In this document: positions 9,495-18,886 of the stretch, one piece after another | How the letters are laid out: each line of letters opens with the position of its first letter | Position numbering within the stretch: the first letter of the stretch is position 1 | NCBI RefSeq assembly: GCF_017315985.1 | Contig: NZ_JAFLVR010000002.1 | Location: 23,627-87,626, forward strand | DNA: 64,000 bases | Reading direction: 5' to 3' | Source of the DNA: Candidatus Enterococcus murrayae | GTDB taxonomy: Bacteria > Bacillota > Bacilli > Lactobacillales > Enterococcaceae | Made by a program: the position numbers and the translations under genes | Notes under the pieces: model-generated | Database searches by the model: none | Seen by the model: the letters and a program-made list of their open reading frames with translations, nothing else | What the model was told of the DNA's origin: nothing

Positions 9495-10943
9495 ATGGGT
9501 GATATTTTATCAAAAATTAATTCTTTGATTTGGGGAGCCCCGATGATCTTATTGATTTTAGGAATTGGTATTATTTTAACTGTTGGTTGTCGGATGATCC
9601 AAATTCGCCGTTTACCGTTAGCCCTGAAGTATATGGTGAAAAACGAAGAGGGTGGTCAAGGAGATGTCACAAGTTTCCAAGCGCTATGTACAGCTTTATC
9701 AGCTACGATTGGTACAGGTAATATTGTTGGCGTTGCCACGGCCATTGTTGCAGGTGGACCAGGAGCATTATTTTGGTTAGAGCTCGCTGGGCTGTTAGGA
9801 ATGGCAACGAAGTATGCGGAAGGGTTATTAGCTGTAAAATATCGAACGTTTGATGATCATGGCAAAGCTTTGGGAGGGCCCTTTTATTACATTGAAAATG
9901 GGCTCGGAAAAAAATGGAAATGGTTAGCGAAAATGTTTGCCTTCTTTGGTGCAATTGCTGGTGTAATCGGAATTGGTACAATCGCACAGATCAACGGGAT
10001 TACTTCTGCGGCAGAAACTTTTTTTGATCCTAAAAAAGTCAACACGATTTCCCTCTTTGGAAATGAGTATTCGTGGGCAGTGATTATTTCCGGAATTGTT
10101 GTTACGGTTCTTGTTGCTATTGTGCTAATTGGTGGTGTTCAACGAATAGCAAGAGTATCGGAAATTATTGTTCCGTTGATGATTGTGATTTATGTTGGAT
10201 TATGTCTATTCATGATTGTAGTGAACATTGCTAAATTGCCAGGGGTCATCGTAGAAATTGTTCAGAGTGCATTTGGTTTACGTGCGGTTTCTGGCGGTGC
10301 GATAGGCGCTATGATGATAGCTATGCAAAAAGGAATTGCACGGGGCATTTTTTCTAATGAATCAGGATTAGGAAGTGCACCGATTGCAGCCGCAGCCGCA
10401 CAATCAAAAGAACCTGTACGACAGGGACTTGTTTCTATGACGGGTACGTTTATCGATACTTTAGTTGTCTGTAATATGACCGGAATGGCAATCATTTTGA
10501 CTGGGGCATGGGATACTGGGCTGGAAGGATCTGCTGTAACTATCTTTGCTTTTAGTGAAGCATTACCTATCTCTCAAACGCTTGCTTCACTTCTATTGAT
10601 GATATGTTTGGCATTCTTTGCATTTACAACTATTTTGGGCTGGAATTATTATTCTGAGCGCTGTTTGAGTTATTTAACGGGCGGAAATACTAAGTTCTCC
10701 TCAGTTTTTCGCTGGGTGTATATCTTTGCTGTATTTATTGGCCCATATTTGACAGTGTCAGCAGTATGGACAATTGCTGATATTTTCAATGGGTTAATGG
10801 CATTTCCAAATATTATTGCTCTGATTCTATTAAGTCCAGTTGTGTTTAAAGAAACAAAATCTTACTTTGCTCGTTTATCTGCAGGTGAGATAGAAGAGTT
10901 TTCATCTGTGCCTTTGGCGGATGCCTCTTTTGATGATGACTAG
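9495..10943 (+). CDS. Alanine/glycine:Na+ symporter (AGCS family)
   Basis: A membrane protein of about 482 residues with about eleven spans and AGCS signatures: TALSATIGTGNIVGVATAI near residue 55 and GIFSNESGLGSAPIAAAAA near 285. It imports alanine or glycine with Na+. ATG 9495 is chosen because GGGAGGGA lies just upstream; ATG 9462 in the same frame has no RBS. Use of the Na+ gradient links it to the Na+ V-ATPase encoded further on. Confidence 0.93.
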   Translation: MGDILSKINSLIWGAPMILLILGIGIILTVGCRMIQIRRLPLALKYMVKNEEGGQGDVTSFQALCTALSATIGTGNIVGVATAIVAGGPGALFWLELAGLLGMATKYAEGLLAVKYRTFDDHGKALGGPFYYIENGLGKKWKWLAKMFAFFGAIAGVIGIGTIAQINGITSAAETFFDPKKVNTISLFGNEYSWAVIISGIVVTVLVAIVLIGGVQRIARVSEIIVPLMIVIYVGLCLFMIVVNIAKLPGVIVEIVQSAFGLRAVSGGAIGAMMIAMQKGIARGIFSNESGLGSAPIAAAAAQSKEPVRQGLVSMTGTFIDTLVVCNMTGMAIILTGAWDTGLEGSAVTIFAFSEALPISQTLASLLLMICLAFFAFTTILGWNYYSERCLSYLTGGNTKFSSVFRWVYIFAVFIGPYLTVSAVWTIADIFNGLMAFPNIIALILLSPVVFKETKSYFARLSAGEIEEFSSVPLADASFDDD

Positions 10944-10959
10944 GTTATAAGAATTAACA

Positions 10960-11004
10960 AAGAGCTGTAGCAAATTTGTAATCCTTTGCTACAGCTCTTT
11001 TTCT
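10960..11004. terminator. Bidirectional terminator between convergent genes
   Basis: The 15-base arms AAGAGCTGTAGCAAA and their complement flank a ten-base loop, with T-runs on the right for the + strand and A-rich sequence on the left. It lies between the symporter and the convergent permease that ends at 11006. Confidence 0.88.
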
Positions 11005-11005
11005 T

Positions 11006-12286
11006 TTATTCGTAACGTAAAGCATTGATTGGATCTAACCGTGCAGCCCGATTGGCTGGGAAAGTTCCAGCTAAAAATGCGATCAGCATAATGATCAATA
11101 AAATTATTACCATGCTCGGCCATGAGAACTGTAATAGAGTAAGGCCAGTTAAACCGTCTAGAAATGACGTTGTAGCAAAATCATTTAGGAAATGGCCGGC
11201 TATAACAGCCCCTGCAATTCCTGTAACACCACCCCAGAACCCAATCAGCAAAGCTTCAATACTGAAAGTTAAAAATACTTTGAAGCGTCCCATTCCCATC
11301 GCTTTCATCAAACCAATTTCTCGTGTTCGATCTTGAACGGACATATACAGTGTATTAATGATCCCAAAGCTTGCGGCCAATAATGCGATAGCGCCAAATA
11401 AGGTTAAGACACCAGTGATCGCATTAATAACTTGACGAATCATTCCGATTTCATCTTCAACTGTCATGGCACTAAAGCCTTTTTTTTCTAAACGTTTTTT
11501 AAGTTGATTGATTTGCTTCTCAGATAGATTCTTATTCATTGTAGCAAAAAGGGTGCCGTATTTATTTTTCATATTTTCTGGCATGCCGTTTTCGTTGACA
11601 CTGATAATTTTATCAGACAAAGCTTTACTCATAATTGATTGACCTTGTTGGATCAGGCTGACATTACGAACGCCGACGATGGTCACTTCTAAAATTTCAC
11701 GCTCGCCAGTAGCTTGACTGCTGACAGCAATTTTAATTTTCTGATTAAGTGCCGATTTAGCTGATTTGAATCCTAATGACTTCATATATTCCGGAGCCAA
11801 GTTTATTTCATAGCTATCTCCAGAAGCACTAGCCTCACGGCCTGCTTCTAAATCAATTGTAATATCACTAACAGTTACAGCCGATAGGAGATATTTTTTA
11901 CCAGTATTTCGTTGGACATAATCCGTTGATAAAAAGTGGAAAGGCTCAACTTTCTTGATTCCTTTTGTTTCTTTGATTTTGTCAAGATCTTTTGCTGTTA
12001 AGTAATCAGCATCTGCTCCAGAAGCTTTATCTGGATCGTATTCTTGCGGTTCGTTATCGGCGGGACCCATTTGTGATTTAGGAAAAACCATCAGTTGGTC
12101 CTCACCGCCAACGCCGTTGATTTGCCGATCAATATAATCGTTAACGCCATTGTTGACTCCAGTCGTTAATGAAATCGTGAATGCTCCAATAAAAATTGCG
12201 ATTACGGTTAACACTGTTCGTCCTTTGTTTCTCCATAGGTTTGAGCTCGCTGATTTAATAATGTCAAATAATTTCATCTTAGGCAC
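11006..12286 (-). CDS. MacB/FtsX-type ABC transporter permease
   Basis: A 426-residue permease with one N-terminal span (TVLTVIAIFIGAFTISL), a MacB-type extracellular domain (about 45-280) and three C-terminal spans belonging to the FtsX domain (ending PANRAARLDPINALRYE). This mechanotransmission family works on peptides, lipoproteins or antibiotics at the cell surface rather than by classical transport. Its start overlaps the end of the ATPase gene by eight bases, so the two form one operon. The substrate is unknown. Confidence 0.9.
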   Translation of the reverse strand: MPKMKLFDIIKSASSNLWRNKGRTVLTVIAIFIGAFTISLTTGVNNGVNDYIDRQINGVGGEDQLMVFPKSQMGPADNEPQEYDPDKASGADADYLTAKDLDKIKETKGIKKVEPFHFLSTDYVQRNTGKKYLLSAVTVSDITIDLEAGREASASGDSYEINLAPEYMKSLGFKSAKSALNQKIKIAVSSQATGEREILEVTIVGVRNVSLIQQGQSIMSKALSDKIISVNENGMPENMKNKYGTLFATMNKNLSEKQINQLKKRLEKKGFSAMTVEDEIGMIRQVINAITGVLTLFGAIALLAASFGIINTLYMSVQDRTREIGLMKAMGMGRFKVFLTFSIEALLIGFWGGVTGIAGAVIAGHFLNDFATTSFLDGLTGLTLLQFSWPSMVIILLIIMLIAFLAGTFPANRAARLDPINALRYE

Positions 12287-12956
12287 CCTCCAATATTAGA
12301 CCATCTTTAATGTGGATTTGACGATCGCACCGATCCGCTAATTCCGGATCATGGGTAACAATAATCAATGTGATGCCTTTTTTCTGATTTAAATCAAAAA
12401 GCAGCTTTTCGATTTTTTCTCCAGTTGCTGAATCCAAATTACCTGTCGGCTCATCGGCGAAAATGACTTCTGGCTGATTTACAATCGCACGAGCAATACA
12501 GACACGCTGCTTTTGACCACCAGATAAATCATTGGCTTTATTGTTGGCCTTATCGCTCAATTCAACCGCTTCTAAAGCCTCCATCGCCATTTGCTTTCTT
12601 TGTCGATTTTTAATACCAGCGATTTTTAATGGCAGCAATACATTGGATAAAACAGTATCCTTGGGATTTATAAAAAATTGTTGGAACACAAAACCAAACG
12701 TTTCGTTTCTCATTTTATTCAACGCACTATTTTTTATTTGTTTTGTATCTTGATTAAGTAAAGATATTTTCCCAGAACTCGGACGATCTAGCAGTGCCAA
12801 TATATGCATCAAGGTTGACTTGCCCGATCCGCTTTTTCCAATAATTGCGACAGATTCCCCTTTTTTTATCGCAAAATTAATCCCTTTCAATGCTTCAAAA
12901 GCTGATTGGCCAGAGCCGTAAACTTTTTTCACATCCGTTACTTCAATTGCATTCAT
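12279..12956 (-). CDS. ABC transporter ATP-binding protein (MacB/LolD type)
   Basis: A 225-residue ATPase with Walker A GKSGSGKST (near residue 37), the signature LSGGQKQRV, Walker B VIFADEPTGNLD and the H-loop VTHD. It is the usual partner of the FtsX-domain permease encoded next. A strong RBS (GAGGAGG) precedes ATG 12956. An inverted repeat at 13030-13051 in the upstream region may bind a regulator. Confidence 0.93.
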   Translation of the reverse strand: MNAIEVTDVKKVYGSGQSAFEALKGINFAIKKGESVAIIGKSGSGKSTLMHILALLDRPSSGKISLLNQDTKQIKNSALNKMRNETFGFVFQQFFINPKDTVLSNVLLPLKIAGIKNRQRKQMAMEALEAVELSDKANNKANDLSGGQKQRVCIARAIVNQPEVIFADEPTGNLDSATGEKIEKLLFDLNQKKGITLIIVTHDPELADRCDRQIHIKDGLILEGA

Positions 12957-13029
12957 TATTTTCCTCCTCTTAGCTAAAAGCTATGGATTGATTCTCCCAT
13001 AAGTTGGCAATAATGAAATGGTACTAAAG

Positions 13030-13051
13030 TAGTATTTAGTGAATAATACTA
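13030..13051. promoter_or_regulatory. Inverted repeat upstream of the ABC pair (operator candidate)
   Basis: The arms TAGTATT and AATACTA are separated by eight bases, about 75 bases before the ABC ATPase start. Geometry and AT-richness fit a dimeric repressor site. No regulator gene lies adjacent, so this is only a candidate. Confidence 0.4.
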
Positions 13052-13116
13052 AAATTTTTGAAGGGAAATGATATTTCGCAGTATGATGATTAAGCATTAA
13101 GTGACGAATAAACAAT

Positions 13117-13146
13117 AAAAAAAGAGTAAATCATTATGATTTACTC
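13117..13146 (-). terminator. Terminator of the amidotransferase-like gene
   Basis: The ten-base arms GAGTAAATCA / TGATTTACTC overlap the stop codon of the leftward gene. On the minus strand the hairpin is followed by seven Ts. Confidence 0.85.
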
Positions 13147-13866
13147 AAAATCTTGAACGAAATAATCGAATAAGCTTTGTTCTTTAGAATCTTTCTTATG
13201 GGTGAGTTCAGGGTGCCACTGTACACCAAGGATTTTCGTGTTCTTTTCACGACTTTCAACCGCTTCAATGATACCATCAAGTGACCAAGCAATAGGTATG
13301 AGACTTGCAGATAAATCCTTGATGGCCTGATGGTGATAGGAGTTGACTTGTGCTCGTTCACCAAAAAGTGGAGCTAAAGCTGATTCAGGCTTAACTGTGA
13401 TGGAGTGTAGACCAAAATCAGGTACGGTTGGAAACATATCGTGTTTCACTTCCCATTCAGGGTATTGAGATAAATCTTGATACAAGGTTCCACCTAAGGC
13501 CACATTTAATAGTTGTGTCCCTCGACAAACAGTGAAAATAGGTTTGTTTTGTTTGATGGCTTCTTTGATTAGAGCAATCTCAAAAGAATCTCGTTCAATA
13601 CTGGTAGGACCTAACTTTGGATGAGGCTCCTCATTGTAAAGGATAGGAGTTACGTCTTGTCCTCCAGCTAATAAGAGTTTATCGATTGATTCGATATAAT
13701 TACTAGCTAGCTCAGGATTGCTGATTGGCAATAAAATAGGTAGGCCCCCCGCTTTATGCACACCATCGATGAATCCTTGAGGACTGTAAGTAAACTGCTG
13801 ATCAAAAAAATCTTGATTATTTTGGTAGTGTTGATTTGCGGCTATTCCAATAATATTTTTTTTCAT
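13141..13866 (-). CDS. Gamma-glutamyl-gamma-aminobutyrate hydrolase family protein (class I GATase-like)
   Basis: A hydrolase of 241 residues of the peptidase C26/PuuD family. The nucleophile elbow is FTVCRGTQLLN and the His-Glu pair is in GVQWHPE, so the catalytic triad is intact. Members hydrolyse gamma-glutamyl amides in polyamine or amino-acid breakdown. The start is taken at ATG 13866 (MKKNIIGIAAN...), with GAAGGAG about ten bases upstream; TTG 13875 sits too close to that RBS. It is monocistronic, and the true substrate is unknown. Confidence 0.88.
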   Translation of the reverse strand: MKKNIIGIAANQHYQNNQDFFDQQFTYSPQGFIDGVHKAGGLPILLPISNPELASNYIESIDKLLLAGGQDVTPILYNEEPHPKLGPTSIERDSFEIALIKEAIKQNKPIFTVCRGTQLLNVALGGTLYQDLSQYPEWEVKHDMFPTVPDFGLHSITVKPESALAPLFGERAQVNSYHHQAIKDLSASLIPIAWSLDGIIEAVESREKNTKILGVQWHPELTHKKDSKEQSLFDYFVQDFE

Positions 13867-14030
13867 AAACGACAACTCCTTCTACTATTTGATACCATAG
13901 TCAAAACTCAAAAAGCAAGTAATTCGGTTATTAATTTTTTCTCATTTCCACTTTGTAAAAACCAACTATTAAATAAAGTACAGATTTAAAGTCGAACGTA
14001 TTAAATTTTTAACTTTTTAGCGAAAAATAG

Positions 14031-14058
14031 TTACGTGCAATCCTTTTTTTGATATACT
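14031..14058 (+). promoter_or_regulatory. Promoter of the ntp (V-ATPase) operon
   Basis: TTACGT (14031-14036), a 16-base spacer and TATACT (14053-14058) precede the structured leader. Transcription should start near 14065, leaving an untranslated leader of about 115 bases before ntpF. Confidence 0.65.
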
Positions 14059-14082
14059 ATGTTCATTGAATAAATACAAAAT

Positions 14083-14159
14083 GGTTGGGCGTAAGCTTCA
14101 AGGATCGTGTTCTTCAAGGGGTGAGAAGAGCAACCTTGAGAGTGGTGCGCTCTTTTTTT
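14083..14159 (+). ncRNA. Structured leader of the ntp operon, candidate Na+ riboswitch
   Basis: GGTTG (14083-14087) can pair with CAACC (14131-14135), closing a domain that holds a GCGTAAGC mini-hairpin and a TTCTTC/GAAGAG hairpin (14110-14130). The CAACC arm is also part of the terminator at 14126-14159, so the two folds exclude each other. With a V-ATPase operon downstream this is the layout of an ON-type riboswitch. Na+-sensing riboswitches (Na+-I, formerly the DUF1646 motif) are known to control Na+ transport genes. I could not check the class consensus, so the assignment is inferred. Confidence 0.55.
14126..14159 (+). terminator. Leader terminator before ntpF
   Basis: The outer pairs AAGAGC / GCTCTT and inner pairs ACC / GGT are followed by seven Ts, 22 bases before the ntpF start. 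Because it lies inside the leader it should act as an attenuator. Confidence 0.75.
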
Positions 14160-14180
14160 GTATCTAAAAGGAGGGTTTGT

Positions 14181-14504
14181 GTGTTAGAAGCTTTAGAAAA
14201 AATAAAGTCTGCTGAGGAGCAAAATGAAAGAAAAAAAGAAAAGCTAGTAGCAGAATTAGCAGCTTATGAGACGAATAAAAAACAACAGCTGCAAAAGAAG
14301 CGCGAAGAATTGAGAATGGATTTTTCTACTGTTTTATCGGAAAGAGAACAAGTATTGTCTGAAGAATTGGCAGCTGAAGAAAAAGATTTGAACAGCCATG
14401 CGGAAGATGCGATTAAAATGATGGAAAAAAAATATCAAGAAAAGAAAGAGCAAACGATTCAAAAAATTATTGAAAGGGTGATCTCAGAATATGGCAGTCA
14501 GTAA
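14181..14504 (+). CDS. ntpF: V-type Na+-ATPase subunit F (peripheral stalk, G/H type)
   Basis: A 107-residue, almost wholly helical coiled-coil protein (MLEALEKIKSAEEQNERKK...), matching the peripheral-stalk subunit that pairs with NtpE in bacterial V-ATPases. I chose GTG 14181 because AAAGGAGG lies six bases upstream; the frame is open further 5' but that part lies inside the leader hairpins. It overlaps ntpI by 14 bases. It is the first gene of the ntp operon, in the E. hirae order. Confidence 0.88.
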   Translation: MLEALEKIKSAEEQNERKKEKLVAELAAYETNKKQQLQKKREELRMDFSTVLSEREQVLSEELAAEEKDLNSHAEDAIKMMEKKYQEKKEQTIQKIIERVISEYGSQ

Positions 14505-16452
14505 AATGAGTAAGCTGACCTTGATTGCCCAGCAGGGGTATAGTGAACAAATTCTATCTGCGGTTCAGGGATTCCAAGGGGTGGAAATTCGAGATTTATT
14601 TGAACAAACAGTTAGCAATGATTGGGTAGAAAAATATTTTTACGAAGTTGAACCTCTGGCTAGTCAAGATACACTGACAAAAATCGATCATCAATTAGAA
14701 CAAATAACACATGCCATACGATTTGTGGAACATCACGGCAGCAGTCGTGAAAAAGGAATCCACCTTAAACGTCAGCAAGCGACTTTACGAAAATTGGAAG
14801 AAACATTTGATGAGAGTGTGCTGCTATCGGAATTGGAGAGCATCCAGGAGTTAGAATCTCTTTTTTCTGAGGTTCGATCGAAACAAGAAAATCTACATGA
14901 GCAAGAAAGTCTCCTGCAAAAATGGCAATCATTAGATTTTCTGCCAAAAGATTATTCATTGCATTCAACAAAATGCTTTTTAGGAACTGCAGATGCGAGT
15001 ATTTGGGAATTATTTGATCAGCAATTAAAAGAGAAACAGATTCATAGTGAAGTCATTTACAGTGATGATCATATCGTTAATTTTGTCCTATTGTACTTGC
15101 GAGCTGAACAAGCAGAGGTACAAGAACTAGCTCGCCAGTTTAGTATAACCGCATTTACCTATAATTATTCACGACTGCCTAAGACTGAATTGACCGCGAT
15201 CCAGCGTGAAATCATTGAATTAGTGGAAGAAAATAAACGTCTCGCTCGGTTAATCGGACAGAAAAAAAGCGTGATTGAAAACTTGGAAACAGCAGAAGAG
15301 GTTCTATTAGCACGAAAAAATCGCTGGTTGATCCACGATCGTTTTATTAAAGATGATAAATTATTCCTGCTGCAGGGGTGGATCGAAACGGAGAACTTCA
15401 AAACATTTGAAGATTTTGTAGGCAATTTAATAGGTAGTGAAAATCTTTACCTAGAAATTGAAGAGCCGACGAGTGTCGAAATTACGGAAGAGATACCAAC
15501 TAAGCTAAAGAACCATACGTTGGTAAAACCGTTTGAGATGCTGACGGAGATGTATAGCCTGCCTAAATACCATGAAGTTGATCCAACACCGTGGTTTATG
15601 CCTTTTTACTTTGTTTTCTTCGGGATGATGGTTGCGGACGCAGGGTATGGTGCGTTGATGCTAATAGGGACAACCGTTGCTTTGAGAACGATCTTGCCAC
15701 GAGGAATGGAACGATTTATGCGCTTTTTCCAAATCTTAGCTGTACCGACTATTATGTGGGGATTGATTTATAATTCATTCTTCGGTTTTTCACTTGGATA
15801 TACACCCATTCTCTCAACCAGTGAGGACGTCATTAGTATTTTAGTCTTATCGATTATTTTTGGTGTCATTCAAATTTTTATCGGTTTAGGTTTAGCAGCA
15901 CGAGAAAATATCAAAGCCAAGAACTATTTAGGTGCTGTTTCAGACGGATTTGCTTGGCAAGGGATTATGATTGGGGCGATTATTGGAGGAGCAGGAAAAA
16001 TGCTGCTGAACAGCCAGCCGCTATTTATGATAGGTGTTGGACTAGCAGGATTAAGTGCTTTGCTGATCATTATCACCCCGATGCTGCAATCGAAATCTAA
16101 GATTAAAGGGTTAGCTAAAGGGGCCTATAATTTATATGGAATCACTAGTTATATTGGTGATTTGGTAAGCTACACTCGGTTGATGGCCTTAGGAATATCT
16201 GGAGGAAGCATCGCGGCAGCATTTAATATGCTAGTCGGATATATGCCGCCGATTGCACGATTTAGTGTTGGAATTTTATTGATGTTAGCTCTACATGGAT
16301 TAAATATCTTTTTGTCTTTATTATCTGCTTATGTCCATGGGGCTCGTCTACAATATGTAGAATTTTTCGGAAAATTTTACGAAGGCGGAGGACGTGCATT
16401 CCGTCCATTAAAGTCAGAAGAAAAATATGTAAATATAGAACAAGAAAAATAA
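14491..16452 (+). CDS. ntpI: V-type Na+-ATPase subunit I (subunit a, membrane stator)
   Basis: A 653-residue V-ATPase a-type subunit. The first 320 residues form a cytoplasmic coiled-coil domain that anchors the peripheral stalks. About seven or eight spans follow, starting at PTPWFMPFYFVFFGMMVADAGYGALM. The conserved SYTRLMALGISGGSIA segment carries the arginine that faces the rotor ring. It forms the Na+ path together with NtpK. The start overlaps ntpF by 14 bases, so translation is coupled. Confidence 0.96.
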   Translation: MAVSKMSKLTLIAQQGYSEQILSAVQGFQGVEIRDLFEQTVSNDWVEKYFYEVEPLASQDTLTKIDHQLEQITHAIRFVEHHGSSREKGIHLKRQQATLRKLEETFDESVLLSELESIQELESLFSEVRSKQENLHEQESLLQKWQSLDFLPKDYSLHSTKCFLGTADASIWELFDQQLKEKQIHSEVIYSDDHIVNFVLLYLRAEQAEVQELARQFSITAFTYNYSRLPKTELTAIQREIIELVEENKRLARLIGQKKSVIENLETAEEVLLARKNRWLIHDRFIKDDKLFLLQGWIETENFKTFEDFVGNLIGSENLYLEIEEPTSVEITEEIPTKLKNHTLVKPFEMLTEMYSLPKYHEVDPTPWFMPFYFVFFGMMVADAGYGALMLIGTTVALRTILPRGMERFMRFFQILAVPTIMWGLIYNSFFGFSLGYTPILSTSEDVISILVLSIIFGVIQIFIGLGLAARENIKAKNYLGAVSDGFAWQGIMIGAIIGGAGKMLLNSQPLFMIGVGLAGLSALLIIITPMLQSKSKIKGLAKGAYNLYGITSYIGDLVSYTRLMALGISGGSIAAAFNMLVGYMPPIARFSVGILLMLALHGLNIFLSLLSAYVHGARLQYVEFFGKFYEGGGRAFRPLKSEEKYVNIEQEK

Positions 16453-16467
16453 TTGGAGGAATTTTAG

Positions 16468-16941
<474 letters not shown>

Positions 16942-16953
16942 GGAGTTTTTTTA

Positions 16954-17538
16954 ATGGAAGCAATCGAAAAAATAGTCGAGCAGTTGAATCAGCAAGCAGA
17001 TCTGGAGCAGCGTCAATTGAAGGAAAAAGAGACTGCACGGATCGATCAAGAGTTTCAGGCGGAGCTGACAGAGATCGAAGCTGAACATCAAAAACGCTTG
17101 GAGAAAAATGTACAAAATCTAGAGAACAATTACAAGCAGGCTACGAATCGGCAGCAGGTTGCTCAAAAACAAATGATTTTAAATCAAAAACAAGCTATTT
17201 TAGAACGTGTATTTGCTGAAGCAGTCACTCAAATGGAGAATTGGGCACCAGAAGAGCAGCGGAAATTTGCTCACGATGCCTTAGGAAAAATGCCATTACA
17301 AGGTGAATTAGTTTTTATTCCTGGTGAGAAGTCGCAAGCAATTTTTACAGAAGAATGGCTAGTCGAGCAAAGCCAAAAGCTTACGTATCAATTAACAATT
17401 GGTGGGGAGCCGGTCATTGGTCAAGCTGGATTCATTTTAGATAAAGAGGGCGTACAATATAACTTTCTTTATCAAAGTTTAGTTAGAGAAATTCAACAGC
17501 GAGAAAGTTATCAAACAGCCGAAACGCTTTTTGAATAA
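16954..17538 (+). CDS. ntpE: V-type Na+-ATPase subunit E (peripheral stalk)
   Basis: A 194-residue protein with a long N-terminal coiled coil (about 1-95) rich in Glu, Gln and Lys, and a small globular C-terminus. It pairs with NtpF to make the stator stalks that hold the catalytic head. It starts 12 bases after ntpK behind AAGGAG. The length is usual for bacterial V-ATPase E subunits. Confidence 0.94.
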   Translation: MEAIEKIVEQLNQQADLEQRQLKEKETARIDQEFQAELTEIEAEHQKRLEKNVQNLENNYKQATNRQQVAQKQMILNQKQAILERVFAEAVTQMENWAPEEQRKFAHDALGKMPLQGELVFIPGEKSQAIFTEEWLVEQSQKLTYQLTIGGEPVIGQAGFILDKEGVQYNFLYQSLVREIQQRESYQTAETLFE

Positions 17539-17575
17539 CCATGGTCTTAAAAGACTACGAATTAGGAGGCATTGA

Positions 17576-18571
17576 ATGAAACAATCTACGTATCATGAAT
17601 TGAATCCGCTGGTTCGTTTGAAGGAATTGGAGCTGTTGGCTCCTGAATTGATGGCGCGAATGATAAAAGCTGAGGATATGACAGAAATCGAGGCTCTTTT
17701 TAGAGGAACGATATACGGTGAATATTTGTCAGATAATTTTTATGAAAGCTTTGAAGCAGCCCTGGGAACGGCGCAAAATAATCTGCTGGCAGAATTAGTA
17801 AAGATCATACCTGATCCGAATGTTATTTGGATATATACAATGCGATTTACCTTCCACAACCTGAAAGCCTTGATCAAAGCGGATTTGTTAAATCAGGATT
17901 TTGATGACCTTTATATTTATGATGGTTTTTATTCTTTAGAACAGATTAAAACTGCTATCCGAACGGGTCAAGCTAGCGGATTACCAGATATTTTGCTGGA
18001 AAGCATCCAAGAGGTTAGGGAGCACTTTGAAGAGTCGAACAGTTTGCAAGGAATCGATATTATTTTGGATCGTAAATATTTATATTGTCAGCGCAAAATC
18101 GCAGATAGCATAAATGAGCCGGAGTTGACGAAAGAAGTGATCAGCTTCATTGATTTCACCAACATCTTAATGGTAGCACGCGGGATTAAACAAAAAAGAA
18201 GTCGGAACTTTATGTCGACTGCTTTATCGAGTCACGGAAGTATACCAAAAGAGGAATTACTGGATTGTGTTGAAGTTGATATGGAAATGTTGACGAGTTA
18301 TTTGAAAACTACCGCCTATAGTGAAGTAATCGAACCGATTATTAAGGATAATACCATCGATTTAAGTCAGTTAGAAAGACTTTGCGATAATTATTTGACG
18401 AGTTTTTACGAAACGGCGCAAACACAAGCCTTTGGTCCGCTACCAGTATTAGCGTTGTTAAATGCGAAGTCGATTGAAAATAAAAATCTTCGCTTGATCA
18501 TCACAGGTAAACGAATCGGATTAACGGAGGATCAAATTAGAGAAAGGATGCGTGAGACATATGTCACATAA
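17576..18571 (+). CDS. ntpC: V-type Na+-ATPase subunit C (subunit d)
   Basis: A 331-residue subunit d/C homologue, mostly helical, the funnel-shaped adaptor that joins the central shaft (NtpD/NtpG) to the membrane K-ring. The family pattern includes [17 protein letters not shown] and [13 protein letters not shown]. An RBS (TTAGGAGG) lies upstream of ATG 17576. It overlaps the start of ntpG by 11 bases. Confidence 0.94.
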   Translation: MKQSTYHELNPLVRLKELELLAPELMARMIKAEDMTEIEALFRGTIYGEYLSDNFYESFEAALGTAQNNLLAELVKIIPDPNVIWIYTMRFTFHNLKALIKADLLNQDFDDLYIYDGFYSLEQIKTAIRTGQASGLPDILLESIQEVREHFEESNSLQGIDIILDRKYLYCQRKIADSINEPELTKEVISFIDFTNILMVARGIKQKRSRNFMSTALSSHGSIPKEELLDCVEVDMEMLTSYLKTTAYSEVIEPIIKDNTIDLSQLERLCDNYLTSFYETAQTQAFGPLPVLALLNAKSIENKNLRLIITGKRIGLTEDQIRERMRETYVT

Positions 18572-18872
18572 AATTGGTGCAATTGGTGATAAGGATTCTG
18601 TCTTGCCTTTCAAACTCTTTGATTTTGATACCCGAACTACAAAAGATAAGCAAATGATTCGTCAGCAAATCGAAGAGATGGCTAAAAACGATTATGGCAT
18701 TATTTATATTACCGAAGAATTTGCCCAACTTGTCCCTGATACAATCAAACGTTATGAAGAGAAGATGATTCCGGCGATTGTATTGATCCCAAATCATGAG
18801 GGAACTTTAGGAATCGGCCAGTCTATGATTCAAGGACAGGTTGAACGAGCGGTAGGACAGAATATTTTATAA
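18561..18872 (+). CDS. ntpG: V-type Na+-ATPase subunit G (central-stalk subunit F type)
   Basis: A 103-residue protein ([22 protein letters not shown]... ending VGQNIL) matching the small shaft subunit that binds NtpD inside the head. The start is set at ATG 18561, which gives the same length and opening as the E. hirae protein; GTG 18552 upstream is unlikely. In this naming NtpG corresponds to the F subunit of other V-ATPases. Confidence 0.94.
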   Translation: MSHKIGAIGDKDSVLPFKLFDFDTRTTKDKQMIRQQIEEMAKNDYGIIYITEEFAQLVPDTIKRYEEKMIPAIVLIPNHEGTLGIGQSMIQGQVERAVGQNIL

Positions 18873-18886
18873 AAGGAGCTAGTGAC

